Shown here piece by piece: positions 22,472-35,164 of a stretch of DNA of 64,000 bases. The position numbers were made by a program, and so were the translations under genes. Below the pieces are notes generated by a model. The model was not told the origin of the DNA, made no database searches, and saw only the letters and a list, made by a program, of their open reading frames with translations. Numbering within the stretch: position 1 is the first letter of the stretch; the number at the start of each line of letters is the position of its first letter. The stretch is from Rhea pennata (taxonomy: Eukaryota > Chordata > Aves > Rheiformes > Rheidae), in contig NC_084664.1 of the NCBI RefSeq assembly GCF_028389875.1, positions 114,769,466 to 114,833,465 of the forward strand. Direction: 5' to 3'.

Positions 22472-25400
22472 CACTGAGTGTATAGCTGCTGAAGAAAAAA
22501 AAAGACACACATTTGCTGCTTCTGACTATGTTGGTGCAGTGGTAAATGTCGGCAACCATTGTCAAGAGAGAGTGGTTGACTTTGAATACCAAAATGGAAA
22601 ACAAAGCAAGCATATGGTGATGTGTCAGTGTATTTTTTAACTTAGCCCATAAGTGGGGCTGGCACTGTGAGAATGGAATGTCACTGCCTCTTTAGATGTT
22701 CTGACACTTTCACCAACTGTCCAGTTACATTAGACTAATGTAGCTGAGGTGATCATATTTTGCATGATTCAGAGCTTATATGTTTTAGTTTTTAAAAAAA
22801 TTAAATTCTAGACTGTCTGAAGCATATATGGGAAAGCATCCAAGAAGAGTCCCTCTTCTGTTTCCTAATGCTACTTGAAAAACTAGTTAAGTTTGTATAG
22901 GCACAATGTCAAAGCCTTTTGCCTTTCTCCCCTGAGAGCAAAATGAGAAGTCAAACTATGGGCTGCAATCATATGATGAAAATGTTAGTTTAACAAAACA
23001 ATGTCTTTATATATGCAAAAATCTGGACTTTTTCATTTAAAGTAAATGGGAGTGTGGCACAAACTACCTCTGTGAATGTAATTGGTGTTCCATGAGAAAC
23101 AGATTTGAAACCACCCAGCAGAGGACTTCTTTGGTGAAATAGCAGGAAATCCTGAGGGCTATGACCTGGCTACATAGCAAAGAGCAAGTTCAGTTAGCTT
23201 CATTCTTGATACACAGGCTTTTCTGAGGACTCAGTGCAAGCCAAAAGTGATTCTCTGTGTTAATTTTGTAGCCTACACTGGAATTCTGAGTAGAGCATCT
23301 TTCTCATTCACCTGGAAAGTAACCATAGGCTATGAGAACCAAGTCTAATCAGAATTATTTTTAAAAGAAGCTTTTTGCATACAGGTACACAAATAAAGCT
23401 CAATTGTATTTGTCTCTAATGCTTTTATTCTCAGTGTCGGTGTTTCTTTCTGAACGTTTGTAACACTTCAGTAATTTTAGCAAGCTCTAAAAATCTAGCA
23501 GAGTTTCTCTCTAACGCATTTACAGATGAACTAATGTAGCACAACAGTTTGGAATTAAATTCTGATCAACTTCTTAACTTTTTGATTGCTTTTTCTGATG
23601 TTGCTCTTTATCAAGCAGAATATAGTGTTGCTAGGTGTGATGTTCTCACAATGTGCTGTGAAAGTGATTTTTTTTTCTATTGGAAAACTGATGGCAAAGT
23701 AAAAAGTTAAGGTCTTGTGGTGGTATTTTTGTGTGGTTCTTTGTAAAAGGAGTGAATTGATCATCACTAATCCTCAATATTACAATAAAATGGTGTTAGG
23801 ATGTGACTGCAGTAGCTCATAATATAAAAATGTTTGACTATTTTGATGGCTGCTTTAAATAATCTTGACTTTTGTGCCTGTCTCATCTCTGAGACCTGGA
23901 TACTGTTCCATTTTTTGAATTAGACAGTCATGTTGCCCTTTGCTCCTTACTCTCCTAAGTAAAGAAACTTAAGGCTTTCAAAGACATAAGTATTTTCGTA
24001 ATGACTGCCTGAAACAGTTGCCAAAAATAACTGAACACAAAGAAAGAATAGAAGAATACACACATACGTACTGATACAGAGGTGGTGTGGATTGTGGGTT
24101 AAATATTATTTCAAAAATCATTACACAGACTATGACTATGCTTTTAAAGTTTCAGTATTCCTATTGATTTCTGGGGGGAAAGGGGGAAGGTTGTTTCCAA
24201 AGCAGTTGCTAATGCAGTGCAACTTTCTTGTCCAGCAACAGTATTAGATTGCAAAGAAGGATGTCTGCATCAGAGGTAAAAGGGGAAGAAAGAGAGCAGA
24301 AATAAGGGAGTGATGGGTAAACCTTCATTTGAAGGAAAGGAAGTTGCTAGTAGCAGTGTGCAATTGCTACTCTGATTTTTAAAAAGCTCTTTCTAAAAAT
24401 CTGGTACAGAGTTAAACTGCAAATGCTCTTCAAACCTGTGATTTAAAGTCAATGGTCCTGATTATCATTTTTCTTCGACAAAAATTGTTGCCTAAACAAC
24501 TTTCTACTTCCAGCACTAAAATTTGCTCATAACCCTTGGAGATTGTAAGACATTTTGTAGAGCGGTTGGAGGGGAAATAAAAGCTGCTAAAACAAGCATT
24601 TTTCTCAACTCCTGTGAAATAAAATGCTTCAGTATTATTTTTAGGCAAGTTCAACCTCTTAAATCTAGGTTTTCATGGTCAAAATCATAGCCCTTCATCT
24701 CATTAACTTTTCTGAGGTTATGACTGTTCTAATGGCCAACTCTAAGACTGTCACAAAGTTGAATGTTACGTACTCAATTGCTGGTTTTCCCCTCAGCTCA
24801 ATTTTCTGCTATATGTATATTCCAATTTCAGTACTCAAAAGAGGAAATACTGTCCTGTAGGGAAACCATAGAAAGTTAAGCACTGGTAGCACTTCTTAAA
24901 TTTTGTCCTTGAATTAATTAAACTTTTTGGCTAACATGCAATGAGGTTTCTATTTTCTAAAAAATTATAAGCTTGCAAGTACTCCAAACACTCTAGAAGT
25001 AATTGTCCTCTCTAGTCAATGTATAATTATTTCATCAGGCAGAAGGTTTGGCAGAACAAACAGCTTGTTACAATTCCTTGTCCTGACTTCAGTTTCTGAG
25101 GTTTAATTTGAAAGTATTGAACTTGGTCCAAGTGGATCACAAGTCAGCAAGCAGTTGTTTACAAGATACTGTGGTAATAAGAGGTACTTATATTTGTATT
25201 TTTGCTCTACTAAATTGTGTGACTCCAGTCTGATCTGAAAACTTTAAATCATATGATCTGCATGTTTTTTTTTACTCTGAGGATTTTTGTTTCATTTACT
25301 TCCCTTTCTGAACCTAACAGTTAATAAGTAAATACATAACTGGTGATGATCTCACAAAATTTCTCAGTGATATGGGGAATTTTGTAACTAGTGAGAAAGT

Positions 25401-25900
25401 GCATTAGACTAGTGCACCGAGCAAACAGACTAGTTTTATTGCCCAAGCTAAAATGCAAATAAGAAAAAACATGAATAATGAGAAGTAATCTAAATTCTAA
25501 TACTACTTTGTTAGTATAATTCCTGAAATGAGAAGCATTTTAAGTATAAAAATTTAATTCTCTGATGTGTTTTATAACCATAGCTGCTAAAAAGCAGTTA
25601 CATGCTTGAACTGCGCTATCAGTATCTGCATTTTAGCTATTATGAAATGAAGCATAAACAAATTAACATAAGGCTGTGAAGCAGCTGGTTCCTTTTTTTC
25701 CCCTGAAGTTTTTTCATTCCTTTTGCTAGAAAGCACCATAAAAGGTTGTTACAAGCGCATCTACTTCCTGTACTAAATGCCTCAACTAAAACCATTCTCC
25801 TTTCTGCAGGCCAACATAGCGACTACGTATTTATTTAAGAGGTATAGCTCAAGGCATCTTTAATCGCGGGGATTCGCTGAAGAGTGGTATTTCGCTCAGG
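22472..25900. other. RIOK3 3' UTR and RIOK3-RMC1 intergenic gap
   Basis: The 3' UTR of RIOK3 occupies the left part. AATAAA signals on the plus strand occur at 23392-23397, 23784-23789 and 24576-24581, so its end cannot be fixed from sequence. The remainder is AT-rich with no recognised exon, RNA gene or transposon on either strand. Confidence 0.6.
23392..23397 (+). terminator. Candidate RIOK3 polyadenylation signal
   Basis: First canonical AATAAA after the RIOK3 stop (about 920 bases downstream), followed within about 40 bases by a T/GT-rich stretch (TGTTTCTTTC), the usual downstream element. Later AATAAA copies could serve as alternatives. Confidence 0.5.
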
Positions 25901-26221
25901 TGTTAACGTGCTGGGAGGGATAAAAGCAGCCGCTCTGCAGCTCACCACCCGCCAGCAAGGCGGTTTCTCTCACAGCAGCGAGCAGCACGCTGCGCCGCCG
26001 CCAACGGCCGCCAGGAGGGGAGCAGCGGGGGGGGAGGGGCCGGCCGGGGCCCCGCCCCTTGGCAGCGACCGCCCGTCAGGGAAGCGAGGGCGGGGTGGGG
26101 CTTTTGCAGGGCGCAGGCACCGCCTCTCCCCGGCGGCCGGCCGAGGCGGTCGCGCGCGCGGGCGCGTTCCCGGCCGCCTCCACCTCGGCGCCCTGCGCCT
26201 TTAAGGGCCGGCCGGCGCCGC

Positions 26222-26229
26222 GTCACGTG
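26222..26229 (+). promoter_or_regulatory. CLEAR-like E-box (GTCACGTG) in the RMC1 promoter
   Basis: The sequence GTCACGTGGT matches the CLEAR consensus GTCACGTGAC at 8 of 10 positions, including the whole core and 5' flank. It lies 105 bases upstream of the RMC1 ATG. CLEAR sites bind TFEB, TFE3 and MITF and couple lysosomal genes to nutrient state; USF factors can use the same core. The position and target gene make it plausible; binding is inferred. Confidence 0.55.
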
Positions 26230-26315
26230 GTGGGGGGAGTGTAAACAGGAAGCGAGCGTCTCGGCGGGGCGGGGTTGGTGGGGTCGGTGGGCGCCGTTGG
26301 TGCCGGGCGTCGCGC

Positions 26316-26333
26316 GCCGCCGCCGCCGCCGCC
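26316..26333 (+). repeat. (GCC)6 directly before the RMC1 start codon
   Basis: Six GCC triplets end exactly at the ATG, giving a GCCGCCATGA start context that satisfies the Kozak rule (A/G at -3 is G). Length changes here would alter only the 5' UTR. Confidence 0.9.
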
Positions 26334-26848
26334 ATGAGCCGTGAGGCGCCGCCGGAGGAAGAGGCGCCGGGCGGAGAAGGGGGGGGAGGAGGAGAGCGCG
26401 AGGGCGAGGGCGGCTGCTACCTGTCGCTGTGCGCGCGGCCCGTGCACTTCGAGAAGGCCAACCCCGTCAACTGCGTCTTCTTCGATGAGGCCAACAAGCA
26501 GGTGGGCGCCGGCAGCCGGCGGCGGGAGTGCGTCTGTACCGGGCCGTAAAGATGTACCCCGCCTCGGTGTGTTTGTCTTCGCCTCTCCTCGTTCCCTTGC
26601 TCTGCGCTCTTTCTGTCTTCCCCTTTCTCCGCTGTTGAGCTCTTGCGGTCCCGCTTGTATGGAACCGCTCCAAGCTGAGGTCTGGCTCCTGGCTGGTGAT
26701 AGTTAGTGCTGAACCTGCCACTTGATGAGTGAAGCTGCATTTTTTTTTCTATATATCTAGACATACATTTATTTGGTTGAATTTCATCTGCCATGTTGTT
26801 GTTTTCTTGCTATCTGTCATAAGGTCTTTCCGGGATTCTTCAGAGTCG

Positions 26849-26881
<33 letters not shown>

Positions 26882-29800
26882 CTATTCTGAATATCCTAAT
26901 GTTATTGGCAAACCTTCTGCCGTCAGTGCTCGCATCTTTTATTGGATTTTCAATTCGTAAATTCAGTACATTCTTAAATGTAAAATTAGTATCTGTAGCT
27001 ATACTTCTGGCTCAGACTGGAATGCATCCCTTGCTTTATTCTTCATTTTTTTTTTTAGACTTGGTTCTTTTAAGCTTGTTTCTTTTTTGGTATCCATACA
27101 GATTTCTGAACAGTTGGCTAGGTATAGCTAAAAGGTCTGCAGTTTATTATGATGTTAATTTAGATGTGGATACTTACTGCTATTTATTTCCTGTAACCAT
27201 TCTGTTACTTAAGCGTTCATAGAGTTGAAATGTTTAAGCATGTGTGGTATGGGAGAGGATATTTCTGGGATGTTTCTTGCTGCTGCTCTCTATTCTGATC
27301 AGTTGTGTTCTTTCTCTTTATAAACCATAATCCTTTACCTGTGTTTTGAGAGACAGCTGAAATATGGTAACTTACTTAAATGTGCTTGTCTGGAGACGCT
27401 ATTTAATCGTGGATGAGATTAAAACTACACAGAAACTGAATATTAAGATCTCATTTAAAAGAAATATTTCTTCAGTTGTAAATATCATTTTACTTTTCTT
27501 TTTCTTTCTTAGAAATTTTTAATTTCCCAGGTCCTTGCTATCTTCTCATCTCATTTATTGTTTACGGTTCATTCCTTGATCACTGGCCAGAGCACTAACT
27601 TAAATGTTGAAGTTTAAGATAGTATTGCCTTCATTATTCTGTCTACAATCAATATTAGAAAATATTTAAATTCAGTATTTATCATTCTAATGAGGCTGAG
27701 GACTTTCTTGCAGAGTGTAGCCTTGAAGTCTGTGTTCATGCATGAACGTACTGCACTGGGAGCATGGATAATACTACAAAATTATATATCTATTATTCTG
27801 AGACCTGCTCTGTGTGTCTAATGCTTCTACAAGCATGATTATGATAATAAGGACTCTTTCTAGCTTTCTTTTTCTTGGATGGTTTGTAGAAGCATGTGGT
27901 TTTTTTCTTTCTTTCTTTTTTTTTGTTAGCTTATTCTAGTTCAACAAGTGGTATTGCTCTAACAGGTTTTATACAAATGTATATGCAGTTGTATTAAGGT
28001 TGTAAGTGTAAGCCAACTGAAACTTCCTAAATAGAGATGAAACTGCCTGTTACTATTAAACCATTTGTATCTAGTAACATGTTCAGACAAGATCAAGTGT
28101 CTGAGTCAGTGAGTTGTCTCTTTTCTACCCACCTAGCTGTTTTCCCTTTTATTTTAAACAATGTCTTGATGTCTCAGATATTTTTACTTGACTTGAGGGG
28201 AAAATATGAATATACCAAAAAAAAAAAAAACAAAAAAAAAAAAAAAAAAAAAAACCCTTAAGCTTATACTTTTTTAAAAAATTATTTTTAACTTGCTCCA
28301 GTAGTTCTGAATATGCCTACCAGACTGTTCCAGTGCCATTTAGCATTCTTATAAATATCATAGATGTTTGCTCACGGAATTGAAGGACAGAAGAAAAATT
28401 TATTAAGAATCTGCTCATAATAGAGGCCGTAAAAAGTGGATATATCTGCTAAATAGCTGACTGAGATAAAGAATACATTTTAAATTATATCTATTAAAAT
28501 AAAAATACCCCCCAAAATTAAATGTTAATGTGTAAAACGACAAAGTAGGTGTTGATTCTTCCTTTGATGTTGCTCTTTTGTGGGAAGCATAAGGTTATGT
28601 CCTACTTAGACCAGTGACAAGTAAATTCACAGATCTGTTTAAGAATAAAAACTGTATCTAGTCAAAAAAATGTGGCTTACAAGGTGGGGAACATGATTTT
28701 GAGTAAGCTACAGATGCATTTATTTATTTATTTATTTAGGTTTTTGCTGTTCGATCTGGTGGAGCTACGGGAGTTGTTGTTAAAGGTTTGGAGGATAAAA
28801 TTCCCATCTCATTCCGGTAAGGCACCTTAATCTTTGTTATAATAGGATAGAATTTTGTGATCTTAAAATTGTGTGGCATGTATTCCTGGTATACTGTGAT
28901 TGTGGCATAAAAGTTGTAAATAGATGTCATCATCTTTTGTTTTAAACATCATCTTGCAGTTAACGTGGCATGCTTTGCCCTTGTGAATTTATAGTCTTCT
29001 GGAAGAAAGTTAGGCTGTGGCTTAACTTCTCTCTTCTTCTTCTTTTTTTTTTAACAGTAATATTTTATTAAAACATGCTGTAAATATGAGAGAATAGGGG
29101 AGGTACAAACTTGTGATTACTACAGCAGTTCTGATTTATCCAAGGATTCAGTTTAGCAAGCTAAACAAGATGAAGTAAACTTTATATATGTAGGAAACCA
29201 TAATTTCTGAATTTCTTGCCTCTGATTCAAGCAAAGTATTTCCTGTATGTATTTTTCTTGAATTCTATATCTTGTTTAATCTGACTTGGCTTCTTCTATA
29301 TCTTCCGTTTCTTCCAGAAACGTTCTCCCCCCCCCCCCCCCGGAATCTTACAACAGTGCTTTCAATGAAACTACTTTATCTTTACAACATCTTTATAAAT
29401 GTCTGTATTAAGTGTGATGGCTTTTTGCACTCTGCTTGTCCATACATTAGCAAGTGTTCTTTACTCAAAGGTTGCTTAATTCCAGATATAGATGAAGCAA
29501 TTTGTAGTTGAGGTGTGTTTATATAACCTATTAGCTGTTATGTAGCACCTATTCTGAAGGGTGCCCAAGTACCCTCGGCACTAATGCTGAAGAAACAGAA
29601 AACATTTAGTGAACTTCATGAGGTTCTTGAGTATGGCAACACTGAATCCACAATTTTTCTGATTGACTGTATAGCTCTGTTTTTGTCTTAATGACATGTG
29701 CTGAAAGTAGAACTATCTTATTAATTCCATTGTACTGATGCTAACTTGGTAGGAATAAATGTGGTTGTGGAGAGTTCTTTAATTTTTTTTAAATGGTGTA

Positions 29801-32800
29801 AAAACACCCCTACTCTGCCTTTTACTTCCAAAAATTCTTCTAGAGGCTGTATCTTAGCAGGGAGGTGAGTAGGTTTATGTCAATTAGCAGTAGTTCTGAA
29901 AGTAAAGGAACTGCTTTTTGGATGTCAGTGAGTGTCACTGGCTTACTCCAGGCTTACTGTGATAGAACTGAGAATGCACATTTGAATAATTACAGGCTTC
30001 TAATTCCACATCATAGGCCAACAAAGCTTGTTGTTTTAGTAACTTTAGGTGCTAATTTACATTGTGTGGTCTTAGCTATGTTTCTGTAATGACCTGTTCA
30101 GTGCTTTCTGCAGAGTGAACTGCTTTTATCTTCCAGCATGAATTTTGGGTCTTATACCTGTGTAACAGCTCTCATAAGTTGTATTCAAAATGTGACGTTT
30201 TGCATTAGACTCTTTGAGGATGTGTTAGAGTTTTGCAGCCAACTCTCATAGACATTATTTCCGTAACTTTTTTTCCTTGTAGGATGGAAGATAAAGGGGA
30301 AGTGAAGTGCATCAAATTTTCCTTGGGAAACAAGATACTGGCTGTCCAGAGGACTTTGAAGAATGTGGTAAGAAACCTATACGTATATGCAGATAGGGAA
30401 TAACATAGCTGGAACTCTAGTACTTAATGCCAGAGCAGAAGCCTCTGAGATAAAAACTAAAGAGCTCTGGTGGCAAACACAGCTTTAGTAAAAATTCCTG
30501 TATCACAGGACTCCTGGAATAGCCAGGAGTCAGCATTATTGTTTTGCTAGTATTACTATTTTAAAACAACAACAACAAAAAAAAAAAAAAAACCCAGAAA
30601 AGCTGACTCCTATAAAGCCCTCTCTGGAAGGAGGAAGTAAAAGATAATAATAGTGTAGTTTATTTTTGATGAGATAGATAAATTCCTCTCCTTTATCTTA
30701 TCTGTAATATTATTTGCTTCATAATTGGTAACATATGTCATGTGTCTTGTTTCAGGATTTTTTGAATTTTATTCCAGACAGTCCTCAGCTAGAATATACA
30801 CAGGAATGTAAGGTAAGTTAAAACAATGTCCAAAGTTTACATGCTTGGTGAAGGTCTAATGCTAGTTATCCTAGTGGCTTCTACTCTACAAGAGAACTGA
30901 TTGAGATACTTTCTAAAAACTAATTTGAAATAAATGATATATGTAGTTACTGTCTGAATTGAGGTAAATAACCAAGTATTAACAATATTCCCAGAATCTT
31001 CCTAGCCCTAGTCACTTTAATCCTTTCCTATAAAGGACTGGAAATGTTGTGGAGGCAACAAATGCCAAGATTGGAGAAGAAGCTAAATGCTGATTCTGTA
31101 AAAACAGTGTACAGTAATTTTACTAATATGACATATGTTAATTTGGATTTTGTACCCTAATTTCACTGGTAAGTGATAATAAGCTGTTACTAGTTTGTGT
31201 ACTGTTTTTGGAACAACCTTCCTGTCTTATTTCTGATAAAATAATTAAAAAACATTTTTTTTTCACTTGTTGAGAACTTTCCAACTTGTAACTAAGAATT
31301 TTCGTTTGGGGCAATACGATACCATAGTAGACTTTTAAACTTACAGTTTGCCAAGATTCCTTTATTCCTGCTGACTTTGTTTCATTGTTTAGGATTATGT
31401 ATTTGAGTAAATGATCCTAGCAGAACCTTCATGGTAGTGTTCTGAGAGAAGTCATGGGAAATACTTCCACTTTGTTCCCTTTTTTTTTGCCAGAAATGAA
31501 GAACTGGCTTTTCATACCAGGAATTAGTTGACTTTGTAATATGGTTTGAACCAAAACAATGTGATTGTATTTAGGGGGAGAAGAAAAACTGACTGGATAA
31601 TAAACATCTAAATCTCATGTGCCACCAGAAATACAGGTCACATTACATGTTATGCACATACATACTTTTAGGAGCATTCTATAAAAGTAGCTGATGTATG
31701 TTGTTTGTCTAAATACAAAAAGCATTAACTGGTTGGATAACTATACTACTGTTGATCTCTCATTCTTTGTTTAGTTATATTAGCGTATTTGAATACTTAG
31801 TTTTACCAAGTAAAAGAATGTATGTTTGTTTGTTTTTTAAAAGACCAAGAATGCCAATATTCTAGGATTCTGCTGGACAAGTTCTACAGAAATTGTCTTC
31901 ATCACAGATCAAGGAATTGAATTCTATCAGGTAGTACAAAATTCTTGCAAGACTTGATGGAGTTGGAGATTTGAAAATATGTCTGTAGCTTGTATTTTTG
32001 ATTTGCTATTTTCTACTCCTCAAATTTAGAAAAGGAACTACTAAAAAGACAGAATGACTTTTGTTTGTAGAATGATTATTTTTGAGTAGTATGTTTTTTT
32101 TCTGGATTTAACCTGTTATTAAGAACAGCTTAACAAAGATCCTCTTTAAGGAATACTGAAGTAAGCATTGATAGATCTAGATTAGTAGATGTTCTTGACT
32201 TGTGTGGAAATTAAAATCTAAATCTAATGTGAAATATTATTTCATGTAAAATTATTGTGGGAGGGTTGTGTGTGCTTAAAATGCAGCGAAGTTTGCAGCA
32301 AATGTTGAATAAAATAGTATAAGATGGTGATATCCTGCAAACTGATGACATCTTCATCTGTTGATGTCATTGTTGGAGTTCCTCTGTTATTTTTAATTAC
32401 CTTTGCATGAGTTTTAGGAGAACTCTAATGAGTAAATGGCCCTTTCTGATGAATTTGGTGAGGGATGCTATGGTTGCCCATAATCCTGGAATAATGCCAC
32501 AGTGTTTTGTTTAATTACTGTTACTAATAACTGATACTAAAAGTGTCTGAAAATGAAATGTTATTTCTTGCTGGTTGTGGAGGGAAAGATATTTGGCAGG
32601 TAAATGGGTTATGAACATTACCTCTGCAGGTGAGAGGAACAAATCGAATGAGTTAAAAATTATTTAAGCCCTTTAAGATGATACGTCAACTGAGTCTCTT
32701 CATTTTAGTTTTTGTAAAAACAGCTAAGTAAACGGGAGGCTGGAGATGGCAGCAAAGATACTGTAAAAACTACTGAAGTTTTGTGAAAGTTATCTAAAGC

Positions 32801-33926
32801 TATAGGTGTTTCCTCCATTTATACCAGAACTCAGGTGAGGGAAGAGGCAACAGCTTTCAGCTCATTAGAATTTGAGAAGGATTTGAAGTGTATTTGGTAC
32901 AGTAAATTGGTCTGTGAGCTTTAATTGTCAGATTTCTGATTCTTAACTCGTGTTGTAAATGCGCTTAAACTTAGCTGCTTATTGCTTAGAACTCTCAGCC
33001 CTTGTGCAGTAACATTTGTGCTGTTGGAATCCTGATGGTAATATAATTGTAATATCTTGTTTCTAGGTATTACCAGAGAAACGAAGCTTAAAACTTCTGA
33101 AAAATCAGAATATTAACGTCAACTGGTATATGTATTGCCCAGAGAGCTCTGTTATTCTTCTGTCAACCACTGTCCTTGGCAATGTCCTGCAACCATTCTA
33201 TTTCAAGGTAAAGGGATATGTTCCAAACTTGTGTACTGTATTTTTTCAGGCAGCTACTTCACTTGAATATTCTAATACTTTTCCTTGGATTTCTTTGAAG
33301 AGGGGCCCGTGTTCACATCCTTACATGACAATAAGCAAAAGCAAAAGCAAAAACCTGAAAGCTATTTCCTAGAAGAGTATTTAATAACTCATTCTTTCTT
33401 ACGTTGTCTTTCAAAAGAACTGTATCTAGCTGATGTTGAGGCGTGTGTGAGGGAGGAATTACAGAGCCAATACTTGGCAAATTAAGCATCTTTGAAGAGA
33501 CACATTTGCGTTTAAATAAGCATACTTTTTATTTTTCATTTTTAATATGGGTATTTGCATTCTGTAGTGTGATAATAAAAACTAGGGACATTTCACTTGT
33601 GATTATAACATTCCAAATGTAAATGGATGAATTTGAAAATGAACAGAGGAAATAAGGTGGCACATTAGAAACAGCTATTGTCCCATGGATGAGAGAGCTT
33701 AGCTTACAAACAGCTATTGTCCCATGGATAAGAGCGCTTAGCTTACAGTATTTATTTTTCTTGGTGCTCGTCCTTGTGGACAGTATTTAAAGTTGTAGGG
33801 GAAGTATTTTTCTCTTGGGCTTGGAAAAACTGTGCAGTAAAAACTAGAATCTATTTTTAAGTTAATCATACAGTAAGATGACTTAAAAACTAGGGAACAA
33901 AACTTCCAGTAGCCCAAGGGAGGATT

Positions 33927-33961
<35 letters not shown>

Positions 33962-35127
33962 CAGCTTACTTTAATAGGTTTCCTGGTTTGAGATATGAGC
34001 TGATTGTTTGTACTGGATCCTGAAATTACAGTGTCTTGCTAGGTGGAACTTAGTAGTTTCTCACAATTTTCTTTGCAAGTACTCAGCTTGTGCATACCCC
34101 TTCTTAATATTTTGTTTCAGCTTGCAGCTAGTAGGTATCAAATAATTGTTCTTCTGTATTCAGAAGATAATCTTTAAAGATTTCCTGAGAAAGGTGCTGC
34201 TATGGCAAAATAATCTTTGTAAATAAAATTTCTGTAGTGTTCATCCCTCACACTCAAAAATAACTTAATGAGAATGGTAAGTGAGCCTCAGTAGAAGCTT
34301 TAGGGTTTTGGCACTTCTGAAAATTTGCTTAAATATAAATTCCACAAGGAAAGAGAGGAAAGAAGCCTTAGGTAGGAGCAGAGGTATTCTCTGAGTATAT
34401 GACAGATTCTAGAGTTAGCAGGAACAAAAGGAGACTGACTGGTAGGAGATGCTTATTTTTATCCTTCCCAGTAAGGGTGTGAGGATATGTTTCACTGGGA
34501 GAGAGGAAGCAGCTGAAATCTTCAGGCTAATTGTAAATGATGTTTTGTATTGATTTAATTAAATATTTTAGCCAAAGTTACTGCAGCAGACTCTTAAGAT
34601 GATAAAGCTGCTAAATACCAAAATACTAGAAATATGTGTTCAGGATCACAGTACAAAAAGTAGTGTCAAAACCTTTTTTTTCTTTTTTGGATATTACTGT
34701 TCTTCACCTCATGGTGGGGCTATTGATACAGCCTATGGTTAAAGGTTTTTTTCTGCTTCAGGTTTTAACATTGGATTTGTTTTGTTCTGTGTTTGTTTTT
34801 TTTCTTCTTTGCTGTTGTTTAACAGAGTGGAACTATGTCAAAACTATCAAAATTTGAAATTGAGTTACCTGCAGCACCCAAGTCCTCCAAGCTCAGCCTT
34901 TCTGAAAGAGATATCGCTATGGCTACAATGTATGTATCTCTGAGTGATCAAGCCTTTACCTTCCTTGGCAAAGTATGACAGTTTAGGCGTGTGGAGGGAA
35001 GACAAGAACAGTAACATGGTTATTCTGCTTTTTGTGTTTTAGCAGTACTCTGCTTGAAAGTGCTTTGGCCACTCACTGGAACAAAGAGTCTAAAGGACTT
35101 CTGGGTGATGGGGAGGAGGATGGAGCT

Positions 35128-35164
<37 letters not shown>

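Larger units (their letters stand above)
25960..26560 (+). promoter_or_regulatory. CpG island and promoter of RMC1
   Basis: Very CpG-dense block ending in RMC1 exon 1 and the start of intron 1. It contains G-runs able to form quadruplexes (GGGGGGGGAGGGG near 26027), several GC boxes and a CACGTG E-box at 26224-26229. No TATA box is seen. The abrupt change to AT-rich DNA on both sides marks the island clearly. Confidence 0.78.

Noticed and set aside
26773-27222. 149-codon hydrophobic open frame on the plus strand
   Set aside because: It lies in RMC1 intron 1 and crosses a 30-base T run that gives a string of Phe. No family resemblance; open by composition.
33285-33485. 66-codon frame that might be an alternative RMC1 exon
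   Set aside because: It follows exon 6 (ends 33207) inside intron 6, has a K/Q run from AAAAGC repeats and no match to RMC1; exon 6 joins exon 7 in phase without it.
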